Counted from the stretch's first letter, positions 17,481-32,200 are shown. The stretch is DNA of 64,000 nt from Sipunculus nudus (GCA_026874595.1 CM049319.1:39193473-39257472), one strand, 5' to 3'. The notes: a model not told the origin generated them from the letters alone. Made by a program: numbers and translations.

Positions 17481-19140
17481 TATCAAACTTGTTCTGATTT
17501 GAAAAATTGAAAATTTTGTTTTTTTTTAAGGCCCTCTTATTTCAGTGTATTATTATACTTTGATGAACTCATCTCCAGTTTCTCCCTTTTTTATAATGAA
17601 CAATGATATTACAGTTACGTAGTTTAGATACCAATACAGATATGTAATCATGGGAAGCTGTTGCCACATTTACATATGTTAGGTTTTTATAAAATATTCT
17701 CACAATTAATTTCAGCTGAGTGTTGTGACCCACAGGTCCCTTATTTGTTTATATTACAGAATATTATAAACATATTTACTGATTGGAAGCCTGAATATGC
17801 ATTAATGTTACCAAATAACATAAAGCCATAGTATACCTGCCTGCACCTAATTATTATAATTATGTGATGGCACTGGACACCAGGCTGTTGGTGTTTTGAA
17901 GGGAACAAAAATCCAGGAAACATAGCCATTTAAAATTGGCTTGAAAAAAAGAGGAAATGTTTTCATGTCATGCCATTTGTAAAACTGACCCTTTTAGCTG
18001 ATGGACTTGTGCTGTTGGCCTGTCCCCCAAATAAACAGTCATGTATGGCAGCAGTGTGATGATGCTCCTTTCAAAGAAAATATCTTAAAATGTCTTTTTA
18101 ATTATTAAAAAATGTTTGCTGAAATATATTCTGATATTGATGGATTGAACAAGTGTAGGTGTTGTTTTGACCAGGCATGTAAGGAAACATTATCTCCTGA
18201 TACCATGGCTACTGAATACTTCCCTCACAATAAATAATCAGAGTGAATTACCTAGTCTTTCTGCAAAATTGTAACCTGTCCAGTTACTGCATAGGCTAAA
18301 ATATCAAAACTTCACTCTACAAGGTTTTGGTTGGAATAGAATCTTAGCACATACATAAGTTAATCTGAACTGTAGACAGAATGAATGTAAATCAAAATAG
18401 GTATTAGTCATAATGTCAACCTAGTTAGAATCTTGAAAGACTCTGCTGATCAAATAGAATGAAGCCATTAACTAAACTTTGTCACTGAGACAACAAAGAT
18501 CATTTTGTCAGGGTTATCAGCTGATCTTCTTAGGCCACAGGTCACTTGTTTATCTCTGTAAAAGCTTTACCCACCAGTTTAATGTTCACAAGGGGAGGGC
18601 TAAGACAAAGCCAAATAATACACATGGTCTACAAGTGGAGAGCAAAAATTTCTGCAGAAATGGGCATTATATTTTTTTGGGCATTCAGTTTGCCATCGAA
18701 CATAGCACATGAGTATTAGTTATATTTGAGCTCTTAATTTAATGAGCTTTAATATTACAATTTATGTCCCATACATTATTTTTATTCTCTATGACCTGTT
18801 GAATCACTTTACTTACATATCATGTATTACTTTTATTTGAATTTGACTAGTTCAGTGAGCTAAGGAGCATTGTTATGACAGTTATATAGGTATGTTGTGT
18901 ATTTTTCAACTTGCCATAAACTGAAATCATCAGCACTACTTGGTAAGGAATCCTGTTGGACATTTGTACCTATTTACCAACTTACATATCTTGTCATTTT
19001 CTCAGCTTTGTTGGGCAAGTAAATAATGGGCATAAGTGGAGTTTATCTGAATACATCATGAAATGTATGTAGATATAAGTATCTAAGTCCAAATGAATAT
19101 AAGATAAAGTAAAAGCTAGTCATAAATGGACACAAATCTT
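17481..19140. other. Intergenic sequence with no feature
   Basis: AT-rich DNA. Short frames on both strands show no recognisable product. No terminal or tandem repeats stand out. Confidence 0.45.
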
Positions 19141-19275
19141 TGACTGGGTGAGTTAATAATTGATTGGATGAGTCAGTCATTGATTGGATGAGTTATCATT
19201 GATTGGAGGAGTTTCTCATTAATCGGATGAGTTAATCATTGATGGTTGAGTTGATCATTAATTGGATGAGTTATC
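19141..19275 (+). repeat. Short ~22-bp degenerate tandem repeat
   Basis: About six imperfect copies of a unit around TTGATTGGATGAGTTAATCA. Confidence 0.8.
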
Positions 19276-22200
19276 ATACTCATTTTGTATGTTAAATATC
19301 CATTCTTGGCTGAAAAATAAATGTAAATCCAGCTGAGCTGCTGGATGTTTTTCTTCCTTTCATGTTCATGTTTTCTCCCGGTGACATGACAGGGGTACAA
19401 TTAATTTATGTCTCATGATACAGATCTTATGTTCCACTATGTCAGTCGGGTGAACAAGGCAGTGGTCAGTCTGTGAGTATAGTACAAACCTACCAGGGGC
19501 ATTGACGTTTAAGTTTGGGACAGATCACAGCTACCTTTTACATTATCAAATATTTCAGTCGTACTGCATCTGAGGAAAGTTATCATATCAGGGAGAAATA
19601 AAATTTCTCCCCTTAATTATAACCTACTTATAAAAGTTATCAACTAGTAGTGTGTCATGTCTACCAGATGTGGAAATATTGAATCTCATTTATCAGATAT
19701 ACAGTCAGTTCCTTTGTTTTATTTCTGGTGTAAGATCTAACATGCAACTACACACACGTTATTACTTCTAATGACATACTGACTGGTGCTCATGTAATAT
19801 AATATAAATTGAAACCATACAATGCATAATACTCAAAACGAGGCAACATTTGTGAATGATTTTTTTTTTCAGTTACCAGTATATCACTAGAAATGATGTC
19901 TCGGCCATCATAGATAAAACGGATGTTTATATTCATTTTCAGCAGTTAACAGACAGTTGGATAATGATTGTTTTTGTTTGTACCATATGCATTATGCTCT
20001 CCATGCTTGTATTTGCATGTATTATTTGTTAGTACACTATATAATAACAGGCCCAGGCTGTCACCAGATATTACCAGTCCACAGCATGCAATTGAAATTG
20101 TAGGTTACCTGTGTATGGTAGGGAGCTGATGACACGTGATATGTACACTAGCTCTGACAATAACAGTTATCAGTCCACTCAGCAAAAGCTTTAACTGTGG
20201 GTAGGTTATGTCTGGATACACTGCTGTATAATACAAGGATTATTGTACCTGTGTCCAGACATTTTAAAAACCTATTGCTGCACCATGACGGTATATTGGA
20301 ATCTGTACCATCATGACAGTCATACGATTCTAAAACTGACTAACTTGTAAACTTGGCGGTGATTGCATTATTAAGACCTCATTGGTATGATTCAGCATTA
20401 CACATACCCTTAAATTTCTCTGTTGTCAACTGTCATTGGTAAAAACTGCACTAAATTCACCTTTAGCTTTGTAATATGTGAGTGCGTTGAACTGTTTCAT
20501 ATGCATGGAGGTTGAGATCTGAAGCTTGAGCATCATCTAGAATGTGACGTACTCCACAAAATATCGCTTTGCTGTGATTAAAAAACTCTGCTGTTTTAGC
20601 TCCTTTACGCACATGCATTTGTACATTATAGTCCTGTTTTACACTCAACATGTTTGTTTTTCAAACCAAATGCCAAAATGTTTGCTTGTGCTTAACATTG
20701 TACCAGTCACCGTACTGGAGTAGGGGCTCATCAGGGAGATGACAGTCATATGTATTTATGATTATATTGATCCCCATCAAATATTTCTCTTTGAACTTTT
20801 TATGAAACTTTGCTCTCTTTTAATCAGGTCTTTTTCTTAAAAACTATAGATAATTTTTGCCATATGTAGAAGCTGATCATGCATTTAAATTATCTCTCTT
20901 CAAATCAAACACCTGCAGTTATTTAAAGAAACAGGAACATGTGTGATGTTATGCTGTTTCAAAGATGAGGTCCAGTATGCCTAATTAAGCACCCTTTATG
21001 GTCAGTACTTCTGATAGATATTTTTTGTATGTATTCTTTTATTATAGGAGTCGCATGTAAAAAATACTGTTCTCCACAACTTGAATAAAACTGTTAGAAA
21101 TCGAAATGTAAGAGACCTCTGTATGAGTGGTACATGTAACCTGGTTAGTGATCATACAGATGACATCATCAGTTTTATATATAATATATTTATTGATTTG
21201 AATCATAATATAACTCCAACGTTGAGGTGAGTTAACCTATGAATTCACATTGAAATGTGGTGATTTGTTGGTGCTCTCATTTACCTGTTTAGCAGAATGT
21301 CTAGTGTTGGAAATGAATATTCATAAATGAATGTACAAGATGAATATTCATTATGGTCAGATATGGCCAATGATTCCTGTACATAGTAGTTGTTCATATT
21401 TGTACACCTGTAATTACTATTTATAATATATACATATAGTTCAACTCTGTATCAATCAAAATGCAACAAAGCAAGATGTAAGCTGTGCTATGAAGGAAAT
21501 GGTCAGGAATAGCAATATGTAACCTAGGTATACAATATTAAGCATGTTTGTGATGTTATTGTGGTCTTTTGTATTGTGCACAGTACTACGATGGTGCCAC
21601 ACAGCCCGTTATCATTAATCACAGATCATAGCATCCTTCAGTCCTTAAGGTGCAGACGGACATTAATATATGTACATACTAAATCTGTTCCTTGTTGTCT
21701 CTCATGCTAGACAATGTGACTAAGGAACCATTTGGGCATACATCGACATAAACTGAGAAATGTGTACAAGAGAAAGGGGGGGGGGGGGGGTAGCTTTGTA
21801 GCCCTCATATGGTATGAAAAATGTGTGGAATTTAGACATGCAGTAAAGTCAAAATGAAGCACTTTTCACTTACAGTTTAAATACAGTATATCCAGTACAT
21901 GTAGATTTGCTAGGTACCATATTATATATTTACTGTATAAAAATGTCTGCATTTACTTGAAGAAGTGTGTGATGTTAGCAGATATAAATATCACTGACAA
22001 AATTGTAAATATTTTTATAACCCCCCCCCCCCCCCTTTACTCTCGTTCCAAAGTGCCCCCTGCCTGACTTACGAGGAGTGTATGATTGTATACAGGATTA
22101 AATTTATGTTAATGTCAATTCCAGAAAGAACATTACCATATCTACTCTAACTTGTACATTCATTACACACGCCAGGACCAGTAGGCCTACAAGATCAAGC

Positions 22201-22900
22201 TCGTCACTTCTGACACCTTTTAATATATGGAGGAAATTCACTGATATGTGTTCATGCACGGCAGTAATCAGTTTTATAGTTAAGGTAGAGCTTATTTATT
22301 ACCTGTTAAAACTTCCTGATTGGTAAAAGACATTCAGTCTTTTGGCCTACCATAGGAACAAAAGGGTTGCTTTTTAAGCTTTCTCAGTTGCACGTAAAAT
22401 ATACAGTGTTTTTGTAGAAGTCTCTTCATTATCAGCAGACAGTAAAAGAGTATTTCTTTATATTAATTGCCGTAATCAACATTCAAAAGTCATCAGGTGA
22501 ACAGTGTAACTGTAACCAGGAATAGCTAATCAGAGGCCCTCATTTGATTTAAAATAATTAATATCTACCATATCTTGCTGTGATTGGGAGGATATGCGGA
22601 CTACATTGTGTGTTGCACCTGTAGATTATTCTAATGGTCTGTCACACATACAAAATAGATGACCTTTGTATCCTTTAAGGTTTTTATTTTGTGTTTGATC
22701 ATAGTTTGTTGATAGATACACCATCATGTACATGAATTCATGTATTAAATTTAATACTCAAATTAATGCTACTTGTTTTATCATCATGCATCTCCTGATG
22801 AGTGCTCATTAGTCCCCACAGTCTCTTATACAGCCGTAAGGTGGCGCTTGCGTCCCACTCTGTGTATATCTTTGACAGAGGCCAGTGTCCCACACCATTA
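19276..22900. other. Long gene-poor stretch
   Basis: AT-rich DNA. It holds a G tract at about 21776-21790 and a C tract at about 22021-22035. I find no convincing exon, transposon coding sequence or RNA gene in either strand. Confidence 0.45.
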
Positions 22901-22916
22901 TAGCTCATCAGTTCCT

Positions 22917-23645
22917 TTTTAGCTCGCCAGAATAAAGTTCAGGAGTGTTTATACCGTACCTTGGCGTCGGCAGCATCCGTAGACACCCCAGCCCCAGGTC
23001 AAAGTTTGTTGTCAAGTCTGTAATTCGGCAGCCACTGACCCGATTGCATTCATATAACACATACGTATTATATTGGTCCTTATTAATCCACCCTATGATT
23101 TGCAGATCAAATGTATTTCAAGCTCTCAGTTGCTAATGAAGACATTTCCATAAAACTTATACACGGATGTACAATGACGATATCTAGCACAGCTAGTAAA
23201 ACACTAAAATGTTCACCATATTTTAATTTTAGGGCCAGTTATTAGACAAAATATGTAAAGAATCTAACCCAGCTCAGATTAAAGATTTTGTTTACTCTTT
23301 ATCATATAACTCTGCATCAACTAACCCGACTGCTTTCATTTTACACATGTAATGCATGGGTAGTTATAAATGCACCCTATGATTGGGGGATCCAAAACTC
23401 AAAATCACAGTACCTCTTTGTTTATGAACAAGTCGGGTTAAAAGTTTTTCGTTAGTCTCATTTTTCCATTGCTAATGAAGAAAATTCAGTTAAAATTAAT
23501 AACACTGATGTACAGTCATAATACCTTGCACAGCTATAAAAGGATTTTATATTTATTAATTTTAGGGCCAGTGATTTGACAAAATTTGTATAGATCCCAT
23601 CCCAGCTCAGGTTAAAAAAATTGCTATGCCCCTGTTTGTTAAACA
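22917..23645 (+). repeat. Dispersed repeat with a ~336-bp tandem duplication
   Basis: Starts TTTTTAGCTCGCCAGAATAA and includes TATACCGTACCTTGGCGTCG. Two related units follow: TTGCTAATGAAGACATTTCC at about 23130 and its relative near 23470, and TTTTAGGGCCAGTTATTAGA at about 23228 and its relative near 23564. The period is near 336 bp. A related start occurs at 50279-50390. Confidence 0.65.
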
Positions 23646-25335
23646 TTTGTACGGACTTTTTTTCGCAGAAATTGACCAGTTACAGATCGAGTTAGCTTTT
23701 CTTCCCAGCTGAGCTATTTTTGACCGCATGACGACTCCTGAACATAGAAAATTTCATTAAAAAAATATAAATTTTCATGATAATTCACATGTACGGACAT
23801 GTAATGGGGTGCTTCAGCCCCTAAAGCCCCAGTCTTGATCCACTATGCCTATAACTACAGCTCAGATTACCTTTAGTCAACATATCTTCATAAATGTTTT
23901 ATATTCATAAATAAACGGTTTGAATATTTCGATCATCTTTCCTCATGAATATTTCGATCATCTTTCATCATGATTTTCCTTCAGCAAAATGCTCTGCTTT
24001 GGTCTTTAAGCAACAGCACCTGCCTTATTTATAGAATCTTTGTGATACTGGCAAACTCTGCATAAACGTATTAAAGAAGTAACGGTAGTTCTTGCTGGGA
24101 AAGGTTCTTATGACGCCACTTTGACGTATAAACATTTTATCTGCAGGCTACTTGTACACAAGGTACTTGAGCCAGTGTTAACATACAGATAAAAACATGC
24201 AACCGGGTTATTGAAAGATCCCTAGTTGATGTTCGTTAGAGCATGTGAAGCAAGGCAATATTTGTCATTTACAGAACTCTGTAATCTCTGAATTAAATCC
24301 AGATGTATTTGCTGGAGGTCTTTCTATTACGATAGGTGGCCATTTGTGCACCCCCCCCCCCCCCTCCAACCCAAACCCATGTTATAAACACGTGGATATA
24401 AACATAAGGCACCAACTTTACCCCGTGGGATTGGCTCATTTTTATGAAAGGTTCAATAGATTATGTTTATTTGACAGACGTCAGATATAGAAGTCGGTCC
24501 CTTTAACTTTGTTTTGCTTTACGTCAGTTAAGCATGGAATAGTTCGTACAACGCTCACGTGGATTTTTTTTCATTGAAATTTTATCTCGAGATCTCGAGA
24601 CAATATCTCGATATATCGACTTAACATCTCTGTTGTCCTCAGACGACTTGTCTTGGTTCATAGATATCAGTTATGGCTATCCTCTTTTGGAAAAGCGTAG
24701 CAAGGATAAAATGGGATATTTGCAAAATAAAGGGAGAGAATGGAGGCAATTCAGCAAATTTCTTGCCAATAATGGCTAATAATGTGTTCTGGAGCAAAAT
24801 AAATGTTGCAGGAGTACTTTGATAAAGAATTTGCTACAACTTCTACTCCTGTTGAATGTCTGTGGCCTGCCATGCTATGAATGTTTATCTTTTGTCACAT
24901 GGCCCTGTCCTTGACCTTATTGAAATGAGAAAAGTTGTCCTATGTTTATTGTCCCAAATAAATTATAGTTAATATTGATTACATAAGCAAATTTATTAAA
25001 ACCTTAGAAGATATAGGCCTAGCCATAAACGTGTAGAAGGCATATTGTAACCACATATTTCCAAATACTCTTAAGGATTATTCATGAACCAAGATGCTTT
25101 GGAATAGATTTGTTGTTTGTATTCTAATACACCAAAGAGGTCAGGTCAAAGGTCAGGTCGTGGGTGACCTGAGTCCTTTTAGCAATATGGGTGTGACAGT
25201 GTCTTCTGGTCTTCCCTTTTTGAAAAAAAGTTGTTATATCATATATAAGATATAACCAGGACGCTCCTACTTACTCCTAATTACTCATATTCGTTCCTTC
25301 TGGTATACCAGTAGGACCGGTACGCAAAATCATAA
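23646..25335. other. Intergenic sequence with no gene
   Basis: Contains a C tract at about 24350-24364 and a 16-bp perfect palindrome TCTCGAGATCTCGAGA (24585-24600). An AGGTCAGGTCAAAGGTCAGG cluster begins near 25139. No coding feature is recognised. Confidence 0.45.
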
Positions 25336-25339
25336 AACC

Positions 25340-26165
25340 ATATAAGATAAGATAACATTTATTTGCTTTCAGTTCAAGGAATTTGTTGTTGACTTGCAAT
25401 TCATTACATGAAGATAAATAAATAATTACATGAAAATAACACAGAACTTATTTGAAAATACATGTAAAAATAAGCATGAAGAAATAAGCTGCAGATAAAA
25501 CACATAACCCAAAACATTAAACATTAAGAGGGTTGCGAGTTAATAAGTTTAATACTGGATGGCACGAGATATTTTAAAGCGAGTAGTTCTGCAGAATTTT
25601 ACCTGTAATCGTTTATCTGAAGGTAAAATAACTGAATTCTGAATGTAGGGAATGTAACGTGTCGTTCATGACATTTGATACGAAGGCCATTGATTTGGTT
25701 TCACATAATTCCTGGTGTGTGGCAAGAGAAGTATTATTTATTCTACAACTTCTATTCATGGTATTATTTAGCTGTTTCTTTTAGTTATCAGATTCATTTG
25801 TAAACCAGCAATCCAGTGCATAAGTTAGGACACTAGAAATGCTGAATTATAAAACATAGTAATAATGGTTTTGTCAACATTAAGCTTTTATAGATAGTAC
25901 AGGTAATATAACCTTTTGTTTGCTTTCTTGGATTGATTCAACACATGTTCTTTCCAATTAAAATTTCTGTCAAAAGTACATCCCAGCAACTGGGGTAATT
26001 ACTGAGTTTAATCTCCTGAAATCAAAGACTACTTCTTTAGTCTTCTTAACATTTAATTGAAGGCTGAATAATGGATATGGAGCCCGGGTCCCGCGGTGTG
26101 TAATTCTCACCCTTGCTCGACGGCAAATCAGTTCTAAGACTATATGGACATGTCTGTACATCAAA
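25340..26165 (-). pseudogene. Decayed 3' part of a non-LTR retrotransposon (reverse transcriptase end)
   Basis: On the minus strand, 25970-26164 encodes a segment with LQLNVKKTKEVVFDFRR. This is the conserved stretch that follows the catalytic YADD region in Jockey/CR1-type reverse transcriptases (pattern N.KKTKE...DFRR). Downstream (25500-25900) several frames hold C-terminal LINE-like pieces, including PSSIKLINSQP. Frameshifts and stops interrupt it. Only the 3' third of an element is represented. Confidence 0.6.
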
Positions 26166-26715
26166 TTTGAGAAAGAAATTAATTATTTTGAATTCTGCAA
26201 GATTTGTCGGAAGAGACAACGTTCAAACATCTCTAATTCCGACAAAATATAAGATTTCATCTGCTCATGACCCGCTTTGAAACTTCTGTAGCTGTCATGT
26301 TCACGTCCCTTTGACCTACATTTGATTTTCTATTGTAGTGCATCATTTTAAAGTAAAACTATGACAACCACCCAGCCTTTCCCATGAAATCTGGCCTTTT
26401 GTAGGAATTGTATACGGACACAAGACCTAAATCTGAGTTTTTTCAAAACTGTTTTTAAGGTGATTCTTCAGGATCGGAGTGAAGATTTTGAATTTTATTT
26501 TTGGTCTTACATTTACGACTCGGCCATCTCTAACAGACGAATAGTCGATCGCCCGGACAGACATATGCAGACAAAGGCAGATAGATCCATGATGTTAAGG
26601 TGACTAACTTTCAGTCAGGTTAACTAAAAACTCTTAAAACAATAAGTGCCTACAGAGGAGAAAGCGTCAAACGTACGTATCATGACCTATATGTCGACCT
26701 TGCATCGGTTTTACT
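26166..26715. other. Intergenic sequence with no feature
   Basis: No gene or repeat structure is recognised on either strand. Confidence 0.4.
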
Positions 26716-26880
26716 AACATTTTTAGCAAACCTGTAAGCTTATGCGATGGTGTGGCGTCGTCCGTCGTCAGTATGTTAACACATTCTATCTTGAAAACGA
26801 CAGGAGCTAGCATCACGAAATTTTATGCAAAAAATGAGCCATCTGAAAAAAATTTATCAGATTATGCTAATTTTTTGGCT
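26716..26880 (+). repeat. Fragment of the long modular repeat
   Basis: Carries GCAAACCTGTAAGCTTATGC and GGAGCTAGCATCACGAAATT, shared with about 14798 and 30655-30860. It is truncated by the adjoining AGGTCA-rich repeat. Confidence 0.6.
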
Positions 26881-26893
26881 AACTGCATATTTT

Positions 26894-27970
26894 TTTAGCT
26901 CAGTTGACTTTCAGTCATCATGGGCTATAGCGATAGGTCTTTGTCCGGCGTCCATCCGTCTGTCCGTCCGGCCGGCCGTCCGTCCGTTAGCAGGGCACAA
27001 AATGTAACCATAGGGGCTAGGGCCATGAACCCTATGCAGTCTTAGAGGTTCTAAAAAGATCTCCTTGCAAACCTGAAATTAGGTCACTGCGACCTATATT
27101 CTCGAAGTTATGGGGTGTGTTTGCACCCCCCAGAAATAATTCTTTTAGCCAAAATTTTCATCCCAAACCTTCCATCTTTCACATACAGCTCACCTACCAA
27201 CAGGGGAAGAACCATAATTATTTTGAGGTCACAAGGTCAAAGGTCAAGGTCACAGAACCAACTTCTTTGAAAAGCCTCAGGATGAATTTTAAGCCAAACC
27301 TTTCATCCCAATTCTTTGATCTTTCACATATAGCTCACCTACTAAGTGGGAGAAGAATCCTATAGATGTTGAGGTCACAAGGTCAAAGGTCAGGGTCACA
27401 GGATCCACTTCTTTGAAAAGGTTGTGGACACATTTCAAGCTAGACCTTTCATTCCAAACCTTTCAGCACTGATATCGCTTCTCTGCCAACAGGGGAAAAG
27501 ACCTGTTGATTTTGAGGTCAAAGGTCAAGTTCACAGCACCCTCTTCTTGCATCGAGTCATTTTTAGCAAACTTTTCAATCTATACTTTCCATCTGTCATA
27601 TATGGCTTACCTAGCAATAGGAGAAGAAGCCTATTGATGTTGAGTTCCAAAGGTCAAGGTCACAATATTGTTCTAAATGCTTGTGAACATATTTCAAGTG
27701 AAACTGTTCAACCCAAACCTTCAGTCTTTCACATATGCCACATCTTTGCATCACTGAATTTGATTCAAACTTCATATTTATGGGTCTTTTTGCATGAAGA
27801 AATAACTAATTGATTTTGAGGTCAGCTGGTCAGGAGGTTAAAGGTTGCAGGTCTAAGTTATTCACTCATTGGTTGCCAAGTAATTACACCCGGCCAGATG
27901 TAAGTGGTTAGTAGTTACCCATCATTTAGAAAGAATCCAGTTGATATGTGGGCAATAGGCCAAGGTCATA
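26894..27970 (+). repeat. AGGTCA-rich dispersed repeat, fullest copy
   Basis: Starts TTTTTTAGCTCAGTTGACTT, followed by a GTCCGTCCGGCCGGCCGTCC stretch and TTAGCAGGGCACAAAATG. About five modules of about 140 bp then follow, each with a CTCACCTACCAA-like segment and a cluster of AGGTCA half-sites (near 27228, 27381, 27517, 27648 and 27818). Not protein-coding. Confidence 0.75.
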
Positions 27971-29280
27971 GGTCAGGGATGTTAACAATAACTTATTTTG
28001 TAGACCATCTCTATTTTTCTTGTTTTCTTGTATATATAACCATATGGCACTCACAACTGGTACATTTCACTATGTGCCCATAATTGTCAGTGACACTTGT
28101 GATATATGACTCCCTTTTGTATCAGCTCATGGAGTGATAAAGATATATCATTAGTGCATAACAAAAACACTGTTGCCGGAATGCTTTGGCCAGGCATTAA
28201 GACTATGAGAGTTAAGTGTTAAGTTTAGCTACTGATTTATAAAATGATGGGAACATTTTGCAGTTTATATCATGGAATCATAGCAATAAACTTAGTTTTC
28301 TAGATATCTGAATATTATTATATAAATCATCAGATAAACCAGCAAGTGTTTGTTCTGATAATATGTGGGTCTGTACCTGGAATTAGGATGGCTTTATTTG
28401 ATTACAAGACTCTTAGTGATGCTTTCTGCATTTCTTTTCTTTTAGGTTTTGCAGTTTACCTACCCTGCTGACCCCATTGAATAGCAAGCTGATAATTAAA
28501 ACAAATTGGACTTGCACTTTTTACATTTGCATGTTCATAAATCTGATATGAGAGCTCTCCAACCTGATCATGCCTTTTGAATTGTTTTGGACATTCATAA
28601 CTGTTACATTCTTTGAAGCAATTGCTACAAGTTTAGTGTCTTATTGGAGGATGTGTGACTTGTCAGAAAACCATTATGTCTGCCAGGTAGCCATTTTAGA
28701 AATCCTTTTGCCAGGACAGTTTCTGTGATTTTTTTATGATGTTTGGTCCCTTTTAGAGGATGTTTGTTGTTCAATTTCCGACCTGTCAGGAATCCAATAT
28801 GGCCACCAGGACGCCATCTTTAAATTCCTTTAGAACATATTATCTCAAGAACTATTAAAGTGAATGCAGTGGGATGTATATTAATGTAATCTTGCATTGG
28901 GTCAAAGATTTCTTAATAAATATGACCATCATTTATGAAAGCTCAGTACAGTTGGCTTGTATTGAATAAAAACTAATAAGGAAGCACCCGTTTCACAATA
29001 ATTCTTGCATGGATTTCCGTGATCTTTTGCTATATTTTGATCTTATATGTGGCCTGTGTGGTATTCCTTTTGAGACTGACAGGTATCGAGCAAGCTGTGG
29101 GATTAGTTCCTGATAGCTCAACAACCATACATTTTGCTTCAGACCATCATTCACTATTTAACCAGACATATATGATAAGAATACATGGCAATGTAGAAAG
29201 TTTAAACAAAATTGGCATATAGATTCTGCAACAATTTTACTAGAAGTTGTGAATTGCAGCCCATGATGTCGCAGGTCATG
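27971..29280. other. Intergenic sequence with no gene
   Basis: AT-rich. 28640-28830 contains two imperfect copies of a segment with ATGGCCACCAGG-type phrases. No coding sequence is recognised. Confidence 0.4.
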
Positions 29281-29284
29281 CTTG

Positions 29285-32200
29285 GCAGCTGAGCGTCATG
29301 ACCCATGGGTCACTTGTATATTTTACAGAGAGTTACAGGAAGTTGAACTTAGTCATCCGTCCAAAAAAGCATACTAAAATGACAATCTCGGAACGGCCGG
29401 AGCTATCATCTGCAAATTTTATGCCATTGTTGGTCACACGAGTAATATATATAGTTCAGGTATTGGTGGCGCCACCTGTATTGATCTTTTTGTACGGGGG
29501 TCATCGGTCATCTCTACATTAACCCATAATTTCTCAGGAATAGCAGGAGCTAACATCCCTAAATTTTATGCAATAATCTGTTACATGTCAAATGTTGTGG
29601 GATTCAGCTTATTTTTTTTTTCTGCATTTACTTAGATTTTACAGGGAAAAAGCTGAAAACCTTTAAAAGTCCTCTTCTCGTAAACGGTCCAGCCAAATTG
29701 TTCAGCCAAATTTTACAGAAATATCCCAGAGACAAGCACTCTCAAGTTTGTTCAAATAGTAAGCGTTTGATGAATTTTGGCGGAGTTACGCGAATTTGAA
29801 TTTAGTCATTTGGCCAAGTCAGCATTCTGACAAAGCAAACTCAGAAATAACTGGAGCCAGCATCAACAAATATTGTGCAAATTTTGGTCACATGACTCAT
29901 ATTTGAAATTGCAGATTTCGTGTCGCAACTTACATTGACCTGTTTTTTAGTGGCAAAAACCTCATTTTTTAGCCTCTTCCATGTTTATGATGAAACTGTC
30001 AAGTTGAATCGTTCAATTTTTCACAAGAATTATCATAGGACATGGTTCTTTTAATCATATAAGAATAGATTGAGTTTGTTCAAATTTGATAGAGTCTTGA
30101 AAAGCTCAAGTTGGTCTTACGGCCATTATTGAGTCTATTTCAAACTGAGGACTGCAAAAGTCTTCTTCTACAGAATTGTTGTTTCAATTATAACTTCTGT
30201 AATATTGCAGACAAATAATTCTTGGGTGGCATTTTTTCAAGTTTACTTGAATGATTTTTGGCAGAATGATTTTACCTTCAACAATGAAAGGACTGCATAT
30301 TTTATTATTCTCGATATTTTGTTAAAAAGTCTTATGAATATGTCAGCTGGAGAAAAAAGCATTTTAGCCTAAGTCTTTCAGTATGTGTAAACAGATTTAC
30401 CAACAGGCCAAGATTGTGTCTGTATCTTTAAAAAAGGTTGAGAAACTGTCAACTGTTTCAGATTTGGCAACAGGTCAAGAGTTCATCCAGTGCAGCCAGA
30501 TATAGGTCAAGGGTTCAATCAGTGCAGCCAGGCAAAAGGCATGTGATCACCTCATGGGTGTCATGTGAACACCTCATGGGCACCATGTGATCACCTCATG
30601 GGTAGCATGTTATCACCTCATGGGTGTCATGCCCCTCAGGGCTGCATGTGGAGCAAACCTGTGAGCTGGTGCAATGGTTTGGTGTGGTCCGTCTTCTGTA
30701 TGTTTACCCATACTATTTCGTGCCAGGGGCTAGCATCACGAAATTTTATGCAATTAATTGATCATCTGACTAACTCTATGGGATTTAGCTTATTTTTTGG
30801 CTAATTGCATTTTTGGCGAACCTGTGAGCTTATGCGATGGTGTGGCGTCGTCCGTCGGCCGTCGTTTGTACGTTTACCCATACTATCTCTAAGGAGTGGG
30901 TCAAGGTATTGGTCTGAAATTTGGCATGTTCTTCCATATTGGACAGTTTTCTCGTAAACCAAACAAATGTCACTACTTACCTTTCGGAAATAAATGCTGC
31001 GGAATAGAATAATAAACAATCACCTCTCCAATGGACTTTGTTGACACAGCTATCAATTTCTATGCAAAACATCCCAGTGTTGTTAATATCAATAACAATT
31101 TGTTTAAATGTATCAACTTCTTATTTTCGCATATTAATACTGATAATATGCTCCAACTCTTAAATGATTTAAATGTGAAGAAGGCTAAAGGCCATGATAA
31201 GTTTTCAGCTAAATTGCTTAAAATTATTGCTCCTGTAATACACACACCACTTTTTTGTTTAATAAATGTGTTGATGACCAGTACCTTTCCAAATGAGTGT
31301 AAACTGGCAACAGTATCACCAATCTTTAAAAAAAGGTTATCCACTTCAAAAGAAGAAAAAACTACAGACCGGTAAGCCTCACATTCCTTGCAAATTATTG
31401 GAGCACATTTTTTGTTCACACATGCAAGCCCTTCTGGATAGTTATGGAGCTTTGACACCATTTTAGAGCCAAGCTCTCATGTGAAACCAAGCTGCTTCTC
31501 ACTGTGCAGGACCTGTTGCTGATGAGTAATATGCCAAAATCCCAAATTGACATCCCAGTGTTAGATTTTTTCAAAGGCCTTTGACAAAGTGCCACATGCA
31601 AGGCTCATGAGTAAACTAGGACTCCTGTTAATGTTGCCGAATGCATATAAACCTTCCTCGCACATACCTCAGGATGATTCGGCTTAGTATTTAGCATGTC
31701 CATACATCTTGGATAGCTAACTCGTAAACAAGACTGGTGGTCCTCCCTACAGTTTTATTTGTGTAGCACACATGCATGAATATATCTCCTGAATAATTTT
31801 ACAAAAAGGCCTAAACTGTGCATGTCTATGTACATGTCTATGTCTATGGTTCCACCTACAACCGATTTACGTTGAGTGCAGCCATGCTCACATATCAGGT
31901 GTGGTTTGATGTATCAGCCTGAAATAATGCATGTATATACATCTCGGACAATATCCTCGTACACCAAACTGGTGGCGCCAACTTTGATCGTTTATCCCAC
32001 TCGTACTCATATCTCAAGATCGGTTCGACATACTGGACTGAGATTTTTGTATGTTCATACATCCTGGATAGTTTTTTCATGCCCAAAACTGGTGGTACTA
32101 CCTGTAACAATTTTTGTTTAGCATACATCCATTCCCATATCTAAGTAATGGTTTGATATAAAAAATTTCAGTTAAATGAAAATGTTAGTTGTCTAATACT

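Noticed and set aside
24585-24600. 16-bp palindrome TCTCGAGATCTCGAGA as a regulatory site
   Set aside because: A short palindrome without nearby gene or repeated occurrence. Chance cannot be excluded.
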